A stretch of 64,000 nt of DNA from Bradyrhizobium sp. CB3481 (lineage in GTDB: Bacteria > Pseudomonadota > Alphaproteobacteria > Rhizobiales > Xanthobacteraceae). Of this stretch, positions 50,567 through 59,808 are shown piece by piece; position 1 is the first letter of the stretch; each line of letters starts with the position of its first letter. Both the position numbers and the translations under genes were made by a program. The DNA lies in NCBI RefSeq assembly GCF_029714305.1, contig NZ_CP121647.1, positions 2,624,501 to 2,688,500 of the forward strand. The letters run 5' to 3'. A model generated the notes under the pieces. The model worked only from the letters and a program-made list of their open reading frames with translations. It ran no database searches and was not told the DNA's origin.

Positions 50567-50603
50567 TGCCGCTCTGTCACCCCTCCAGGGGAGGGTAAGA
50601 AGG

Positions 50604-51716
50604 TCATGCCACCGGCACGTTCTGCTGCATGCGGTGGAAGCGCAGCACCTGCTGGGCCGTCGAGGGCCGCAGCCGCTCATAGGTATCCTTGCAGGCGTTC
50701 AGGTCGCTCGGCTCGGCGCCGGACACTTCGTCGCGCATCTTGATGAGGGTCCGGACCGTCGGCCACGACAGCCCCGCCACCTTCGCCAGGATCATCACGC
50801 CTTCGGCCCGGCTTTCCAGCATCATGTTCTCGGCGATCGCGACCGGCAGATTGGCAAGCGCCGCGATCGAGGCGTTGGCCTCGTCGAATTTCCCGGCCTC
50901 GACAAACTTCGCCACCTGGGATTCGTCGAGCCGGCCATCCGCATGCAGCGACTTGACCAGCGCATGCGCGATCTCGGTGTCTTGCGTGATCGTCGAGGTC
51001 GCCGAGCGCGCGCGCCGCGTCGCTTCCTTGATCACGGTCGGCACCTCGGCCGCCTGCTGCGGGTTGGCGGCTTCCAGCCGCTGCCGCACCGTGTCGGAGG
51101 CCTTGGCGAGCAGTTTCAGGTAGAGATGCCGCGGCACCGACGGCCGCATGCCGACGGAGGCCGCGAGATTGTCGTTGCCCTCGGCGCGGTCGACGAGGCG
51201 GGTAAAGCCGCGCTCCGTGAACTCAGCGCCGGGATTGCTCACGGTCGACTGCACCACTTCATCATTGCCGCGCTGGACCAGCACGTCGGTGACCGCGCCG
51301 CTCAGGGTCCTGCGGGTGGAAATCGCCATCAGATGCGCCTGGCTCTTGCAGCGTGCGTTCTCGATCAGCGTCTTATCGTCGAGCCGCGCCGATCGCGACA
51401 GCACGGGACCCGCCACCTCGATGATGTCGTCGAAGGCCAGCGCGCGGATGGTGAGCGGCGGCGCGGTGTCGATCGGGGCGAGGCGGTTGGCCAGCAGCAT
51501 CTTGGCCGATGCTTCGATGTGATCGATCAGGCACTGGAAGACGTCGTCGAACAGTCCGACCTGCTCGTCCGAATAATCGACTGCGCCGTTGATGAAGAGA
51601 TCGGTGACCCGCCGGAGGGTTTCTACGCGGCGTGCGACGGTGCCGTGCGCGAGCGTGGACTGCAGCTCATCGAGCAGACTTCCGGGAGAGGAGATAGTAG
51701 CGGCTTTCGAAATCAT
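50604..51716 (-). CDS. DUF2336 domain protein
   Basis: 370 residues, soluble, helical. Sequence RVETLRRVTDLFINGAVDYS and the mid-region EFTERGFTRLVDRAEGND are typical of DUF2336 proteins, which are common in alphaproteobacteria and thought to be signalling adaptors. The start at 51716 has AGGACAGAGTC upstream. It lies directly downstream of the diguanylate cyclase on the same strand, suggesting joint expression. Confidence 0.87.
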   Translation of the reverse strand: MISKAATISSPGSLLDELQSTLAHGTVARRVETLRRVTDLFINGAVDYSDEQVGLFDDVFQCLIDHIEASAKMLLANRLAPIDTAPPLTIRALAFDDIIEVAGPVLSRSARLDDKTLIENARCKSQAHLMAISTRRTLSGAVTDVLVQRGNDEVVQSTVSNPGAEFTERGFTRLVDRAEGNDNLAASVGMRPSVPRHLYLKLLAKASDTVRQRLEAANPQQAAEVPTVIKEATRRARSATSTITQDTEIAHALVKSLHADGRLDESQVAKFVEAGKFDEANASIAALANLPVAIAENMMLESRAEGVMILAKVAGLSWPTVRTLIKMRDEVSGAEPSDLNACKDTYERLRPSTAQQVLRFHRMQQNVPVA

Positions 51717-51778
51717 GACTCTGTCCTGGAGCAAAGCCGGCGACGACTTCTTCGCGGCCGGAGCTGAAATATCTCGGA

Positions 51779-52927
51779 TCAAGCGCTGGTAATGCGGTTG
51801 CGTCCCTGTGCCTTGGCTGCATAAAGCGCGCTGTCGGCGCGCGCGAGGAATGTGTCTGACGTTTCGCTCGGATTGAGCGTTGCGACGCCGGCGGAAATCG
51901 TCACCCTCATGCCGGGCGAAAATGCGCTCCAGTCCAGATCGGCAATGATGGTGCGCAGGCGGTCCAGCGCTTGGGCCGCGCGCGCGGTGTCCATGCCGGG
52001 AAGCACCAGCAAAAATTCCTCGCCGCCATAGCGGCCGAAACGGTCGACGCTGCGGATATTGGCGAAGGTGGTGATTGAAAAGGTGCGCAGCACCTCGTCG
52101 CCGGTCGGGTGGCCGTAGGCGTCGTTGATGCGCTTGAAGTAATCCAGATCGATCAGCGCGATGGAGCAGGGCGAACCGTTGCGGGTCGACCGTGCGATCT
52201 CCTCTTCCAGCGTGCGCATGATGCTGCGGCGGTTGGACGCGCCGGTCAGCTCGTCGAGCTCGGCGAGCTCCTCGATCCGCTTGTAGGCGGCTTTCAGCTC
52301 AAAGCTGCGGTCGTAGAGCATCTTGCGCATGGTCGAGCCATACAGCCCGACGAAGGCGCATTGCCCGATCGTCAGCACGAAGGAAAGCATCGCCGCGAGC
52401 CGTTCGGTCTGGGTGGTGATCGGCAGGCCGATCGGGGTGCTGCTGAACAGGAAGATCGGCGCCAGGCCGATCATGGTCAGCGTCCAGGAGGTGATCGCCT
52501 GCCGGGACGTCATGCGCAGCGCACCGAACCCGAAGATCAGGAATACGACGCTGAGAAAGACAAATCCGATTTGCGGGGCTGCCAGCAGAAAACAGAGCTG
52601 CAGCGCGACGTGGCCGCCGACCTGGAAGATCGTGAGATAGTGATCCTCGAAGCGGTCGTTGAAGTGGGCTTCCGACAGCACGATGAAGACCGAAACCAGA
52701 CCGATGCCGGACAGGAAGTAGGCCGACGGAATGATCAGGGGGATGGTGCCGGCGTAGCAATAGACCAGCAGGACCGACGAGATCAGCGCGTAGCTGACGA
52801 CCTGGACAGCCAGCATGTGGCGGCGCTGGCCGGCCCGCCGTCGCAATACTTCCGGCGGCTTGCGGGCGGCATGCGCGGTCGCATTGTGGGAGCCTTGCCC
52901 CTGAAGCACTGAAGCCGCGCTGCTCAT
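51779..52927 (-). CDS. Membrane diguanylate cyclase (GGDEF)
   Basis: 382 residues. Six hydrophobic segments (about 40-200) form a sensor-like membrane domain, then a short coiled coil (ELKAAYKRIEELAELDELTGA) and a GGDEF domain. The active-site motif is GGEEF (301-305). The inhibitory RxxD site is R292-x-x-D295, five residues upstream, so product inhibition is likely. It makes cyclic-di-GMP from GTP; the PilZ protein at 18.5 kb is one possible receptor. Confidence 0.92.
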   Translation of the reverse strand: MSSAASVLQGQGSHNATAHAARKPPEVLRRRAGQRRHMLAVQVVSYALISSVLLVYCYAGTIPLIIPSAYFLSGIGLVSVFIVLSEAHFNDRFEDHYLTIFQVGGHVALQLCFLLAAPQIGFVFLSVVFLIFGFGALRMTSRQAITSWTLTMIGLAPIFLFSSTPIGLPITTQTERLAAMLSFVLTIGQCAFVGLYGSTMRKMLYDRSFELKAAYKRIEELAELDELTGASNRRSIMRTLEEEIARSTRNGSPCSIALIDLDYFKRINDAYGHPTGDEVLRTFSITTFANIRSVDRFGRYGGEEFLLVLPGMDTARAAQALDRLRTIIADLDWSAFSPGMRVTISAGVATLNPSETSDTFLARADSALYAAKAQGRNRITSA

Positions 52928-53347
52928 GTCCCGTCGCTGTTGGAGTATGCCAAGCGAAACTTTAGGGAATAAAGCCTTTAGGTTTGGTATCTTTTCGCGT
53001 CGAATCGAGTCCGTTAAAACCCTGCCATTGCACTGTTTTCACAATGGAAATCTGCCGGATTCCGATAGTGTGGAACCCGCCCTTGCGGCCAATCCCGCGC
53101 CTCACGCCGATGCTGCCCTGCCGGCGAAGCCTTGCTAAGGTTGTGGGGTGCAGTCTTTAGGAAAGCGTTTCCGTATTATGGTACCAATTTCGGGGCTCAA
53201 TTCGTTTCTGCCGGGACAATGGCCCGGCCCCACCCGTCTGTGCGGTAAGTCACACATGCGGTTGCAGCATTGCCGTAATGTGAAGAATCTCACTCTTCAT
53301 ATCGAACCGCCGGCCACTCCCGTCCGACCAACCTTGCGAGACGGCCA
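52928..53347. other. Promoter region of the second ECF sigma operon
   Basis: 420 bases without a credible gene. It includes the palindrome GGAAAGCGTTTCC at 53160-53172 and the inverted pair GAAGA...TCTTC near 53283-53299. Either could be operator DNA for the operon that starts at 53348. Confidence 0.5.
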
Positions 53348-53917
53348 TTGAGTGCGGCACAGGCGGCTTCAGACGAAATTCTGATCGCTCGGATCGCTCA
53401 AGGCGACCGGCTCGCCATGCAGGTGCTGTACGGAAGGCACCATGTCAGGGTGTTCCGTTTCGGGCTTCGGCTCGTAAGGGATGAACAAGTCGCGGAAGAT
53501 CTCATTAGCGAGGTTTTTCTCGATGTGTGGCGTCAGGCCGGCAAGTTCGAAGGCCGCTCCGCCGTTACCACCTGGCTGTTGGCGATTACCCGGTTCAAGG
53601 CCCTTTCGGCACTAAGGCGCCGCAAGGACGTTGGACTGGACGAAGAGGCCGCGAACGCGATCGAGGATACGTCCGACGATCCGGAAGTGGTGGTGCAGAA
53701 GAAAGATACGGGTGAAGCGTTGCGGAAGTGCCTGACCGGCCTTTCGCCTGAGCACCGGGAGATCGTCGATCTCGTCTACTACCACGAGAAGTCCGTGGAA
53801 GAGGTGGCCGAAATCGTCGGAATTCCGGAGAACACCGTCAAGACGCGCCTGTTTTATGCGCGCAAGAAATTGGCCGAGTTGCTCAAGGCAGCAGGCATAG
53901 AGCGAGGTTGGCCATGA
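53348..53917 (+). CDS. ECF sigma factor
   Basis: 189 residues. Region 2 contains DEQVAEDLISEVFLDVWRQA and region 4 LSPEHREIVDLVYYHEKSVEE, then IPENTVKTRLFYARKKL. The start appears to be TTG 53348 with only a weak site (GCGAGACGG) upstream. The stop overlaps the anti-sigma ATG (ATGA), so the two are coupled. Confidence 0.9.
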   Translation: MSAAQAASDEILIARIAQGDRLAMQVLYGRHHVRVFRFGLRLVRDEQVAEDLISEVFLDVWRQAGKFEGRSAVTTWLLAITRFKALSALRRRKDVGLDEEAANAIEDTSDDPEVVVQKKDTGEALRKCLTGLSPEHREIVDLVYYHEKSVEEVAEIVGIPENTVKTRLFYARKKLAELLKAAGIERGWP

Positions 53918-54624
53918 TGGCAGCGAGCAGAAAAATGCTGGATCAAGAGCCCGGCGACATCGAGATGCTGCTGCCATTCCATGCGGCCGGCACCCTGAAC
54001 GCGCGGGATGCACGCCGCGTCGAGGAAGCGCTCGCCAGCGATCCCGATCTCGCCCGGCAATATGCCGTTATCCGCGAAGAATACGCCGAGACGATCAGCC
54101 TCAACGAGAGCCTCGGCGCGCCGTCCGCGCGCGCGATGCAGAAGCTGTTTGCCGCCATTGACGCGGAGCCGGCGCGCGAGCCCTCGCGTTCGGTGAGCCT
54201 GTCTGCGCGTGTATCGCAATTTTTCGCAAGCCTCTCGCCGCGTACGCTGGCCTGGTCGGCAAGCCTCGGTGCCGTGGCGCTGTTGCTGCAGGCCGGCGTG
54301 ATCGGCGCTGTGCTGATGAAGAACCAGGGCGGTTCGTTCCAGACGGCGTCGCTCAGCATGAACGAGCCGTCGTCCGGACCGGTTACGCGTGACCTTGGAG
54401 GCAGCCTCGCACCGACCCGTGCGCTGGTGCGATTTGCGCCCGAGGCGCGGATCGCCGACATCACGGCGCTGCTCGACAATTACCAGGCCTCGATCATCGA
54501 TGGTGCCAAGGGCGGCATGTTCCGCCTGCAGTTCGGCAAGGCGATGAGCAAGGACGAGGCCGCTGGCCTGATCAGCAGGCTGCAGCGCGAGAAGATCGTC
54601 AGCCTGGCGGTGGCAACGCCGTAA
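53914..54624 (+). CDS. Anti-sigma factor with a periplasmic subtilisin-prodomain-like region
   Basis: 236 residues. N-terminal cytosolic part (IEMLLPFHAAGTLNARDARR onwards) resembles zinc-free anti-sigma domains and has no zinc Cys. One membrane segment lies at about 112-136. The periplasmic part 168-234 has a strand-helix-strand-helix-strand order (RALVRFAP, ITALLDNYQA, GMFRLQF, LISRLQRE, IVSLAVA) like I9/fervidolysin-type prodomains. The next gene is a subtilase whose own N-terminal region shows the same order. Binding or cleavage by that protease is inferred. Confidence 0.85.
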   Translation: MMAASRKMLDQEPGDIEMLLPFHAAGTLNARDARRVEEALASDPDLARQYAVIREEYAETISLNESLGAPSARAMQKLFAAIDAEPAREPSRSVSLSARVSQFFASLSPRTLAWSASLGAVALLLQAGVIGAVLMKNQGGSFQTASLSMNEPSSGPVTRDLGGSLAPTRALVRFAPEARIADITALLDNYQASIIDGAKGGMFRLQFGKAMSKDEAAGLISRLQREKIVSLAVATP

Positions 54625-54658
54625 CGGCGTTCGCGCGGACCGGGCAAGCCGAGGTCGC

Positions 54659-56386
54659 ATGGTTCATGATCGCAAGAGTTGGCGGCTAAGGACCCTGCGC
54701 ACAGTAGGGGCGTTGTCGGCCGCGCTATTACCGCTGCTCGCCCTTGGGGCCTCGGCGGTGCATGCGCAAAGCTTCATGCGCACCCCTAATCTCAACGTTG
54801 GCGCTCGGGTACCGACCATCAATCCGACGGTCGCGCCGCGGATCAATCCTGCCGTCGCGGCCCGGCCGAGCGTGAGTGCCGATCGCGTGGCGCGGACGCC
54901 GCCGACCCGGCTCGGCACCATGAGTTCGACGATGCGCGTGCGTCCCGGTGCCGGCGTTCAGTCGACGCTGCCTTATGCGCGGTTTTCGCCCAACCTCTAT
55001 CCGGCCTGCCAGACAGCATTACGCGGTCCCGACGGCGAGTGCTTCGATCGTCCGGTCGTGTCGGCCGGCGGCGACGGCGGCAACACGGCGAAGAAGGGCA
55101 AGGGCAGCTCTGGCAAGAACAACGCGCAAGCGGCGGTCAATCTGCGCGCGGTCAAGAACGAGCTCGTTGCCGAGATCGACGGCGCGCTGTCGAGCGCCGA
55201 GGCCGACGAACTGGCGCGCCGTCACGGCCTGGAACGCATTTCCTCGCAGAGCTTCCGCCTGCTGGGCGGTACCATCGGCCTGTTCCGCATCGTCGATAAC
55301 CGTCCCGTGGACACGGTGCGCCGCGAACTCGCGGCCGACGGCAGCGTGCGTTCGGTGCAGCTCAATTTCCGCTACTTCCTGCAGGACCAGAAGAAGACCG
55401 AGGGCGACGCCGCGCAATACGCGGTCGCCCAGCTTCGGCTGCCGCAGGCGCATGCGGTCGCGCGCGGCATGAACGTCACCATTGCGGTGATCGATTCCGG
55501 CATCGACGTAAGGCACCCTGAACTCGCCAATTCGGTCGCCGACAGTTTCGACGCGCTCGGCAGCAAGGAAGGTGCGCATACCCATGGCACCGGCATTGCG
55601 GGCGCGATCGTCGCGCATGCCAAGCTGATGGGCAGTGCGCCGGAGGCGAGGCTGATCGCGATCCGCGCCTTCGGCTCGGGCGCGAAGGGGGCGGAGAGCA
55701 CCTCCTATGTCATCCTCAGGGGACTGGACTACGCGGCCGAGCACGGCGCGCAGATCATCAATATGAGCTTTGCCGGCCCGAAGGATCCGCTGATCGAGCG
55801 CGGGATTGCCGCAACCGCGGCGCGTGGCATCCTGATGGTGGCCGCCGCCGGCAATGCCGGGGCGAAATCGCCGCCGCTCTATCCGGCCGCCAACTCGAAC
55901 GTCGTCGCGGTGAGCGGCACCGACGCCCAGCAAAAGCTGTTCACGGCATCGAACCGCGGCAACCACATCGCGATCGCGGCGCCCGGCGCTGATATCTTCC
56001 TGCCGGCGCCGGATGAAAAATACCAGATCACGTCGGGCACCTCGTTCTCCGCCGCCTACGTCAGCGGCGTGGCCGCACTGATCATGGAGCGCAATCCCGC
56101 GCTGAAGCCGGCGGACGTGCGCGCCATTCTGACGAACACCGCGCGTGACCTCGGCGCTCCCGGCCGCGACGAGCAGTTCGGAGCAGGCGAGGCCGACGCC
56201 TTTGCGGCCGTTACCGCGGCGGCCGCGGCGCCGGCGGTTCCGCTGGCCTCGGCTACAGGCAAGCCGGCGGCGGAAAAGCCCCCGGCGCTCGATCCGGCCG
56301 CAGATAACGCTTCCGTGAGCCGGGCGCTCAACGATGCCCCGCCGTCGATGGCGGCGGACAAATCGGCCGCAAACGCCGCCAAATAG
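54659..56386 (+). CDS. Secreted S8 family subtilisin-like serine protease
   Basis: 575 residues. Signal peptide to about 37 (ALGASAVHAQ), an extended linker rich in Pro/Val, a prodomain-like segment (about 165-238: NELVAEIDGALSSAEADELA), then the catalytic domain with D279 (IAVIDSGIDVRHP), H309 (HTHGTGIAG), N399 (AAAGNAG) and S462 (SGTSFSAAYVSG). The Ala/Pro-rich tail lacks a clear anchor. It lies 34 bases after the anti-sigma gene and completes the operon. Confidence 0.92.
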   Translation: MVHDRKSWRLRTLRTVGALSAALLPLLALGASAVHAQSFMRTPNLNVGARVPTINPTVAPRINPAVAARPSVSADRVARTPPTRLGTMSSTMRVRPGAGVQSTLPYARFSPNLYPACQTALRGPDGECFDRPVVSAGGDGGNTAKKGKGSSGKNNAQAAVNLRAVKNELVAEIDGALSSAEADELARRHGLERISSQSFRLLGGTIGLFRIVDNRPVDTVRRELAADGSVRSVQLNFRYFLQDQKKTEGDAAQYAVAQLRLPQAHAVARGMNVTIAVIDSGIDVRHPELANSVADSFDALGSKEGAHTHGTGIAGAIVAHAKLMGSAPEARLIAIRAFGSGAKGAESTSYVILRGLDYAAEHGAQIINMSFAGPKDPLIERGIAATAARGILMVAAAGNAGAKSPPLYPAANSNVVAVSGTDAQQKLFTASNRGNHIAIAAPGADIFLPAPDEKYQITSGTSFSAAYVSGVAALIMERNPALKPADVRAILTNTARDLGAPGRDEQFGAGEADAFAAVTAAAAAPAVPLASATGKPAAEKPPALDPAADNASVSRALNDAPPSMAADKSAANAAK

Positions 56387-56963
56387 CGCCGTTACGCCGC
56401 ATTTTCCGGCAATCGCTTCCAAACAAAGGGTTAAAAAAAATCGCCGGGCGTTTTGAACGTGCCGGGAGGGTGCTGCGACTTATGAACGTGGGAGCGGTAA
56501 TCCCTCCCCAGTGGCTATATACGGCGCGAGCGCCCATCCACCCCAAGCGCCCATATGGCTTTGACCCGTCCGGTTGTCCCCCCGGACGGGTCTTTCATTT
56601 TGGGCGGATATTTCCTGAACAGGTTGTGCGGCATACGGTGGTGCGCACTGGCGGAGGCCGGCCGATCACCGGGCGGGCGGACGGACGCCGTATCTCGGAT
56701 CGCTTGCCGGTGAACGCGCTCCCGTGTGCCGCTTCGCGCGAAATCCATCGACGTGTCCTACGCAACATGGCCATGCTGCCGTGCGGCTTGACCATTGATC
56801 GAGCGGAGAACTCCGTATTTGTGCTGAAATCTTCGATCGCTGCGCACTTCCGTAGCTTCACGCTCTGGACAACGAAAAAGTTTTCCACAGAATATCCCTG
56901 TCACCTCCCAACTGATTCGTCTCTGGTTGCGTCTGCGTCCGTCTCTCTCTTACGGGCTAATTT
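56387..56963. other. Long intergenic region with terminator, possible small RNA
   Basis: 577 bases. The part 56459-56600 has paired segments (GGGAGGG near 56463 with CCCTCCCC near 56502) and ends in a strong hairpin, which is the shape of a small RNA gene. It is not recognisable as 6S, SRP or tmRNA. 56603-56963 shows no gene. Confidence 0.45.
56563..56602 (+). terminator. Rho-independent terminator
   Basis: GACCCGTCCGG (56563-56573) pairs perfectly with CCGGACGGGTC (56582-56592), followed by TTTCATTTTG. Confidence 0.85.
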
Positions 56964-57509
56964 ATGGCACATCCAGCAGACGTGGCGCGCGGCCGCAACA
57001 TCGTTGCGCGCTGGTGCAACCTCGCCGAGCAACGGTTGGAACATCTCACTGAACTGTTCGAGACCGGACGCTGGCGGCGCTATCACACCGAACGCGAATT
57101 TCTCGAAAACATCAGGGAAGCCAAGGAGGCGGTCGCAACCTGGCGCGATTTGTTGAACCGCGAGGCCGCGCTCGACAACACGACGATCGACCTGGCCTGG
57201 CTTGGCCGCCGCCGGACCTCGCCATTGCCGCTGACGCCGCTGCCGCGCGATGAGGGCTATCGGCGGCCGATCGTGGAGCTTCAGCCGCAATTGCAGTCGC
57301 CACCGATCGTCGCCGCACCACCGCCGGTCGCCGCCCCACCGCCCCGCGACATTTCCGACGATGTTCTGGTTGCGCTGGAGAGCCAGCTTGCCGTGGCGAA
57401 CGAGGCCCCCTCCGTGCCGGACGCGCACGCGCTCGAGGAAACGGCGTTTCCGGCCATTGATTTCGACGCCATCAAGCAGCGCTATCCGGCGCTGCGCAAC
57501 GTGCTGTAG
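56964..57509 (+). CDS. TIGR03809 family protein
   Basis: 181 residues. The N-terminal region RGRNIVARWCNLAEQRLEHL, then FETGRWRRYHTEREFLENIR and AKEAVATWRDLL, matches a Rhizobiales-restricted family of unknown function. The middle is Pro-rich (APPPVAAPPPRD) and probably disordered. It converges on the TIGR03808 gene with 8 bases between the stops; the two families are often neighbours. The ribosome site is weak. Confidence 0.8.
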   Translation: MAHPADVARGRNIVARWCNLAEQRLEHLTELFETGRWRRYHTEREFLENIREAKEAVATWRDLLNREAALDNTTIDLAWLGRRRTSPLPLTPLPRDEGYRRPIVELQPQLQSPPIVAAPPPVAAPPPRDISDDVLVALESQLAVANEAPSVPDAHALEETAFPAIDFDAIKQRYPALRNVL

Positions 57510-57517
57510 GCGTTGTA

Positions 57518-58888
57518 CTAGCGCCGCACGGCATTGCCGCCGACCACCACCTGCGCATAGCGCTGCGCGCCGTCGGCCGACAGGTCGGTCGTGATGGTGC
57601 GGGCGTGGTCGAGCCCGACCACGGCGCCGCGCGGGGTTTCCGAAATCATGTTGTTGTTGACCAGCGCCGTGCCAGCGCCCGGCAGCACCGATACGCCGAC
57701 GCCGACGAACGCCTTGCGGATCACGTTTCCGGTGATGGCGACGTCGCGGAGATATTTGCCCCAGCCGGCGATGATGCCGAACGAGGGCGCGTTCTCGACC
57801 ACGTTGCCGGTGACCGTCGTATCAGCCTCGACATAGATGCCGATCCCGGCGTCGTCGTCAGGCGCGGTGCCGATCGGCCGCTTCGGCAAGAGGTTGCGGA
57901 TGATATTGCCCTGGACCACCGCGATACGGCCGCCCTCGTTGAAATTGCAGACGGAGACGCCGAGCGCGGCGCCGTCCACCGTGTTGTTGGCGATGACGGC
58001 GGCCTCGAAGGCGAATTCGGAATAGAGCGCGACCTCGCGGACATTGCTGATGCTGTTACCGACAATCTGGATGTTGGAAGCCGAATTGCCGCGCACCGCC
58101 GAATAGTCGCAGTTCCTGATGCGGTTGCCGCGCACGATCACGTTGCCGGCGCGGAAGGCGTTGATGGCGTTGCCGTACTGCCCGGAGCCACCGGGACCGG
58201 CCTTGATGTCCTCGATGCGATTATCGAGCACAAGCGTGCCGTCGTCGCCGATCGCGGTGCGCAGGATCTCGATGCCGTTGTCGTTGGCGTCGATGATGGT
58301 GTTGCGCGCGACGATCAGGCCCTTCGCGTCGAACGACACGACCGCGGTCGTTGCCATTTTGGTGAGAATGTTGCCGGAGATGTCGCCGGAGATTTGCTCG
58401 AGCCAGATGCCGTTGCCGCCGCTGCCGGTGATCTCGCAGTCGGTGATGCGGACGTCGCGGCCGCCGAGGCAATGCACGAGACCGCGCCGTTCCGGCAGGG
58501 GAATATTGCCCCCGTCGAGCGTCAGGCCGGTCAGGCCGACGCTGCCGGCGCCTTCGCTCAACAGAATGGAAGCGCCGCCGGTGAATACGAGCTTGGTCGC
58601 GCCGCGCACGCCGACCAGTTGCGTACCGTTCGAAAGCCTGAGCATGCCGGTGCGATAGACGCCCGGCGGCAGTGCCAGCGGCACTTGCGCGCGCGCTGCT
58701 TCGTCGATCGCGCGCTGCAGTTTCGCGGTCTGGTCCTCGGCGCTGCCGGGCCGCACGCCGAATTGGGTGACGTCGCGGCCGAGTGTGGAGGTGAGCGGCG
58801 CGGCGCGGGCGGCGTCGGGCGACATCGCCAGCGCGCCGGCAATGCCGACAGTGGATGCTCCAATGAGATGGCGGCGGTTCATGTCCAT
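57518..58888 (-). CDS. TIGR03808 family Tat-exported repeat protein
   Basis: 456 residues. A twin-Arg signal (NRRHLIGASTVGIAGALAM) precedes a right-handed parallel beta-helix: recurring N-x-I / V-x-G-N-x-I units (NRIRNCDYSAV, NSISNVREVAL, NVIRKAFVGVG). It should be a folded periplasmic protein of pectin-lyase type. No catalytic site is clear. Family members are known only as uncharacterised repeats. Confidence 0.88.
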   Translation of the reverse strand: MDMNRRHLIGASTVGIAGALAMSPDAARAAPLTSTLGRDVTQFGVRPGSAEDQTAKLQRAIDEAARAQVPLALPPGVYRTGMLRLSNGTQLVGVRGATKLVFTGGASILLSEGAGSVGLTGLTLDGGNIPLPERRGLVHCLGGRDVRITDCEITGSGGNGIWLEQISGDISGNILTKMATTAVVSFDAKGLIVARNTIIDANDNGIEILRTAIGDDGTLVLDNRIEDIKAGPGGSGQYGNAINAFRAGNVIVRGNRIRNCDYSAVRGNSASNIQIVGNSISNVREVALYSEFAFEAAVIANNTVDGAALGVSVCNFNEGGRIAVVQGNIIRNLLPKRPIGTAPDDDAGIGIYVEADTTVTGNVVENAPSFGIIAGWGKYLRDVAITGNVIRKAFVGVGVSVLPGAGTALVNNNMISETPRGAVVGLDHARTITTDLSADGAQRYAQVVVGGNAVRR

Positions 58889-59018
58889 GGTGAGTCGCCC
58901 TCGCGGGCTAAATGTCGCGGTAGTTGTGTTTCCCTAGGTATCGCGCAAATGCGGCTCCGCTTGGTGAAGATGCGGATGGGGGCCGGCGATTGTTGGGGGT
59001 AGGGTTAATCAATCCCCC

Positions 59019-59147
59019 GTCGTCCCGGCCAAGCGAAGCGCGAGCCGGGACCCATACGCCGCGGCCCTTGGAAAGGGCACGAGAGTAGATAGCTTTTTTT
59101 GACAACTCACGATGGTGGCTATGGGTCCCTGCGTTCGCAGGGACGAC
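59019..59147. repeat. Intergenic palindromic repeat of the GTCGTCCCGGCC family
   Basis: GTCGTCCCGGCCAAGCGAAGCGCGAGCCGGGACCCAT is paired with ATGGGTCCCTGCGTTCGCAGGGACGAC; each half is also a hairpin. It occupies the gap before the pyroglutamyl peptidase gene. Confidence 0.8.
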
Positions 59148-59154
59148 GAAAGAG

Positions 59155-59808
59155 TTAAACCGCTTGCCGTGCCAACCTTACCATCTCCAGCAGCATCGCT
59201 TCGCCGGCGTCGACCAACTCCTCCAGCGTGATGCGCGGAAAGCCCTTGCGTCTCACCGCGCCGCTGCGCGCCAGTGGCGGGATGTGGATGAAGGCGGCAA
59301 GGCGAGGGCCGCTGTCGGCATTGACAGCCTCGATCGCGCGCCAGCTCAGATAGTTGCAGAGATAGCTTCCGGCATCGCGCGAGGCGCGGGCGTCGAGGCC
59401 GGTCGCCTTGGCGGCCCGCAATAGCTTTGCGGCATGCGGACCGAACCTTTGCGCATCGGCGCCCTCGGCGATCGATCCTTTCCGGAAGCGCGTCTGCGCG
59501 GCGTCGGGCCACAGCATGGTGACGGTATTGCGGGCGCGGGTTTCGATCCGCAGGTAGGGCGTGCGCGAGGCGAGGCCGAACATCAACAGCGCGTGCGGCC
59601 TGTGCTGCCGAAGCGCCAGCGGCAATTCGCGGTCGACTGCGTTGTAGGTCACGGGAAAGATATGGCTGGATAGTTCGACGTCGTCGAAGGCGGGACGGCG
59701 CAACCGCATCAGGCGCGCCACCAGCGGCTGCGTCGGATTGTAGGGCGCGCCGGGAAACGGGCCGAAGCCGGTGACGAGGACGCGCAGCTTGTCGCTCACT
59801 TGAGCCAC
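59155..59808 (-). CDS. pcp: Pyroglutamyl-peptidase I (peptidase C15)
   Basis: 217 residues. The catalytic triad is visible: E89 in LRIETRARN, C151 in GSYLCNYLSW and H175 in FIHIPP. It removes N-terminal pyroglutamate from peptides in the cytosol. Its start overlaps the MeaB stop by 13 bases, so the pair is likely coupled. Confidence 0.92.
   Translation of the reverse strand: MAQVSDKLRVLVTGFGPFPGAPYNPTQPLVARLMRLRRPAFDDVELSSHIFPVTYNAVDRELPLALRQHRPHALLMFGLASRTPYLRIETRARNTVTMLWPDAAQTRFRKGSIAEGADAQRFGPHAAKLLRAAKATGLDARASRDAGSYLCNYLSWRAIEAVNADSGPRLAAFIHIPPLARSGAVRRKGFPRITLEELVDAGEAMLLEMVRLARQAV

Noticed and set aside
55019..56422. 467-residue minus-strand ORF over the subtilase
   Set aside because: Antisense to a subtilase with an intact catalytic triad; composition is Arg/Gly/Ala-rich without domains.
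56459..56602. 6S, SRP or tmRNA gene
   Set aside because: None of the known sequence marks or gene neighbours of these RNAs is present; only a generic structured segment with a terminator can be supported.
57605..59002. 465-residue plus-strand ORF over the TIGR03808 gene
   Set aside because: Antisense shadow; the opposite strand shows a Tat signal and regular beta-helix repeats.
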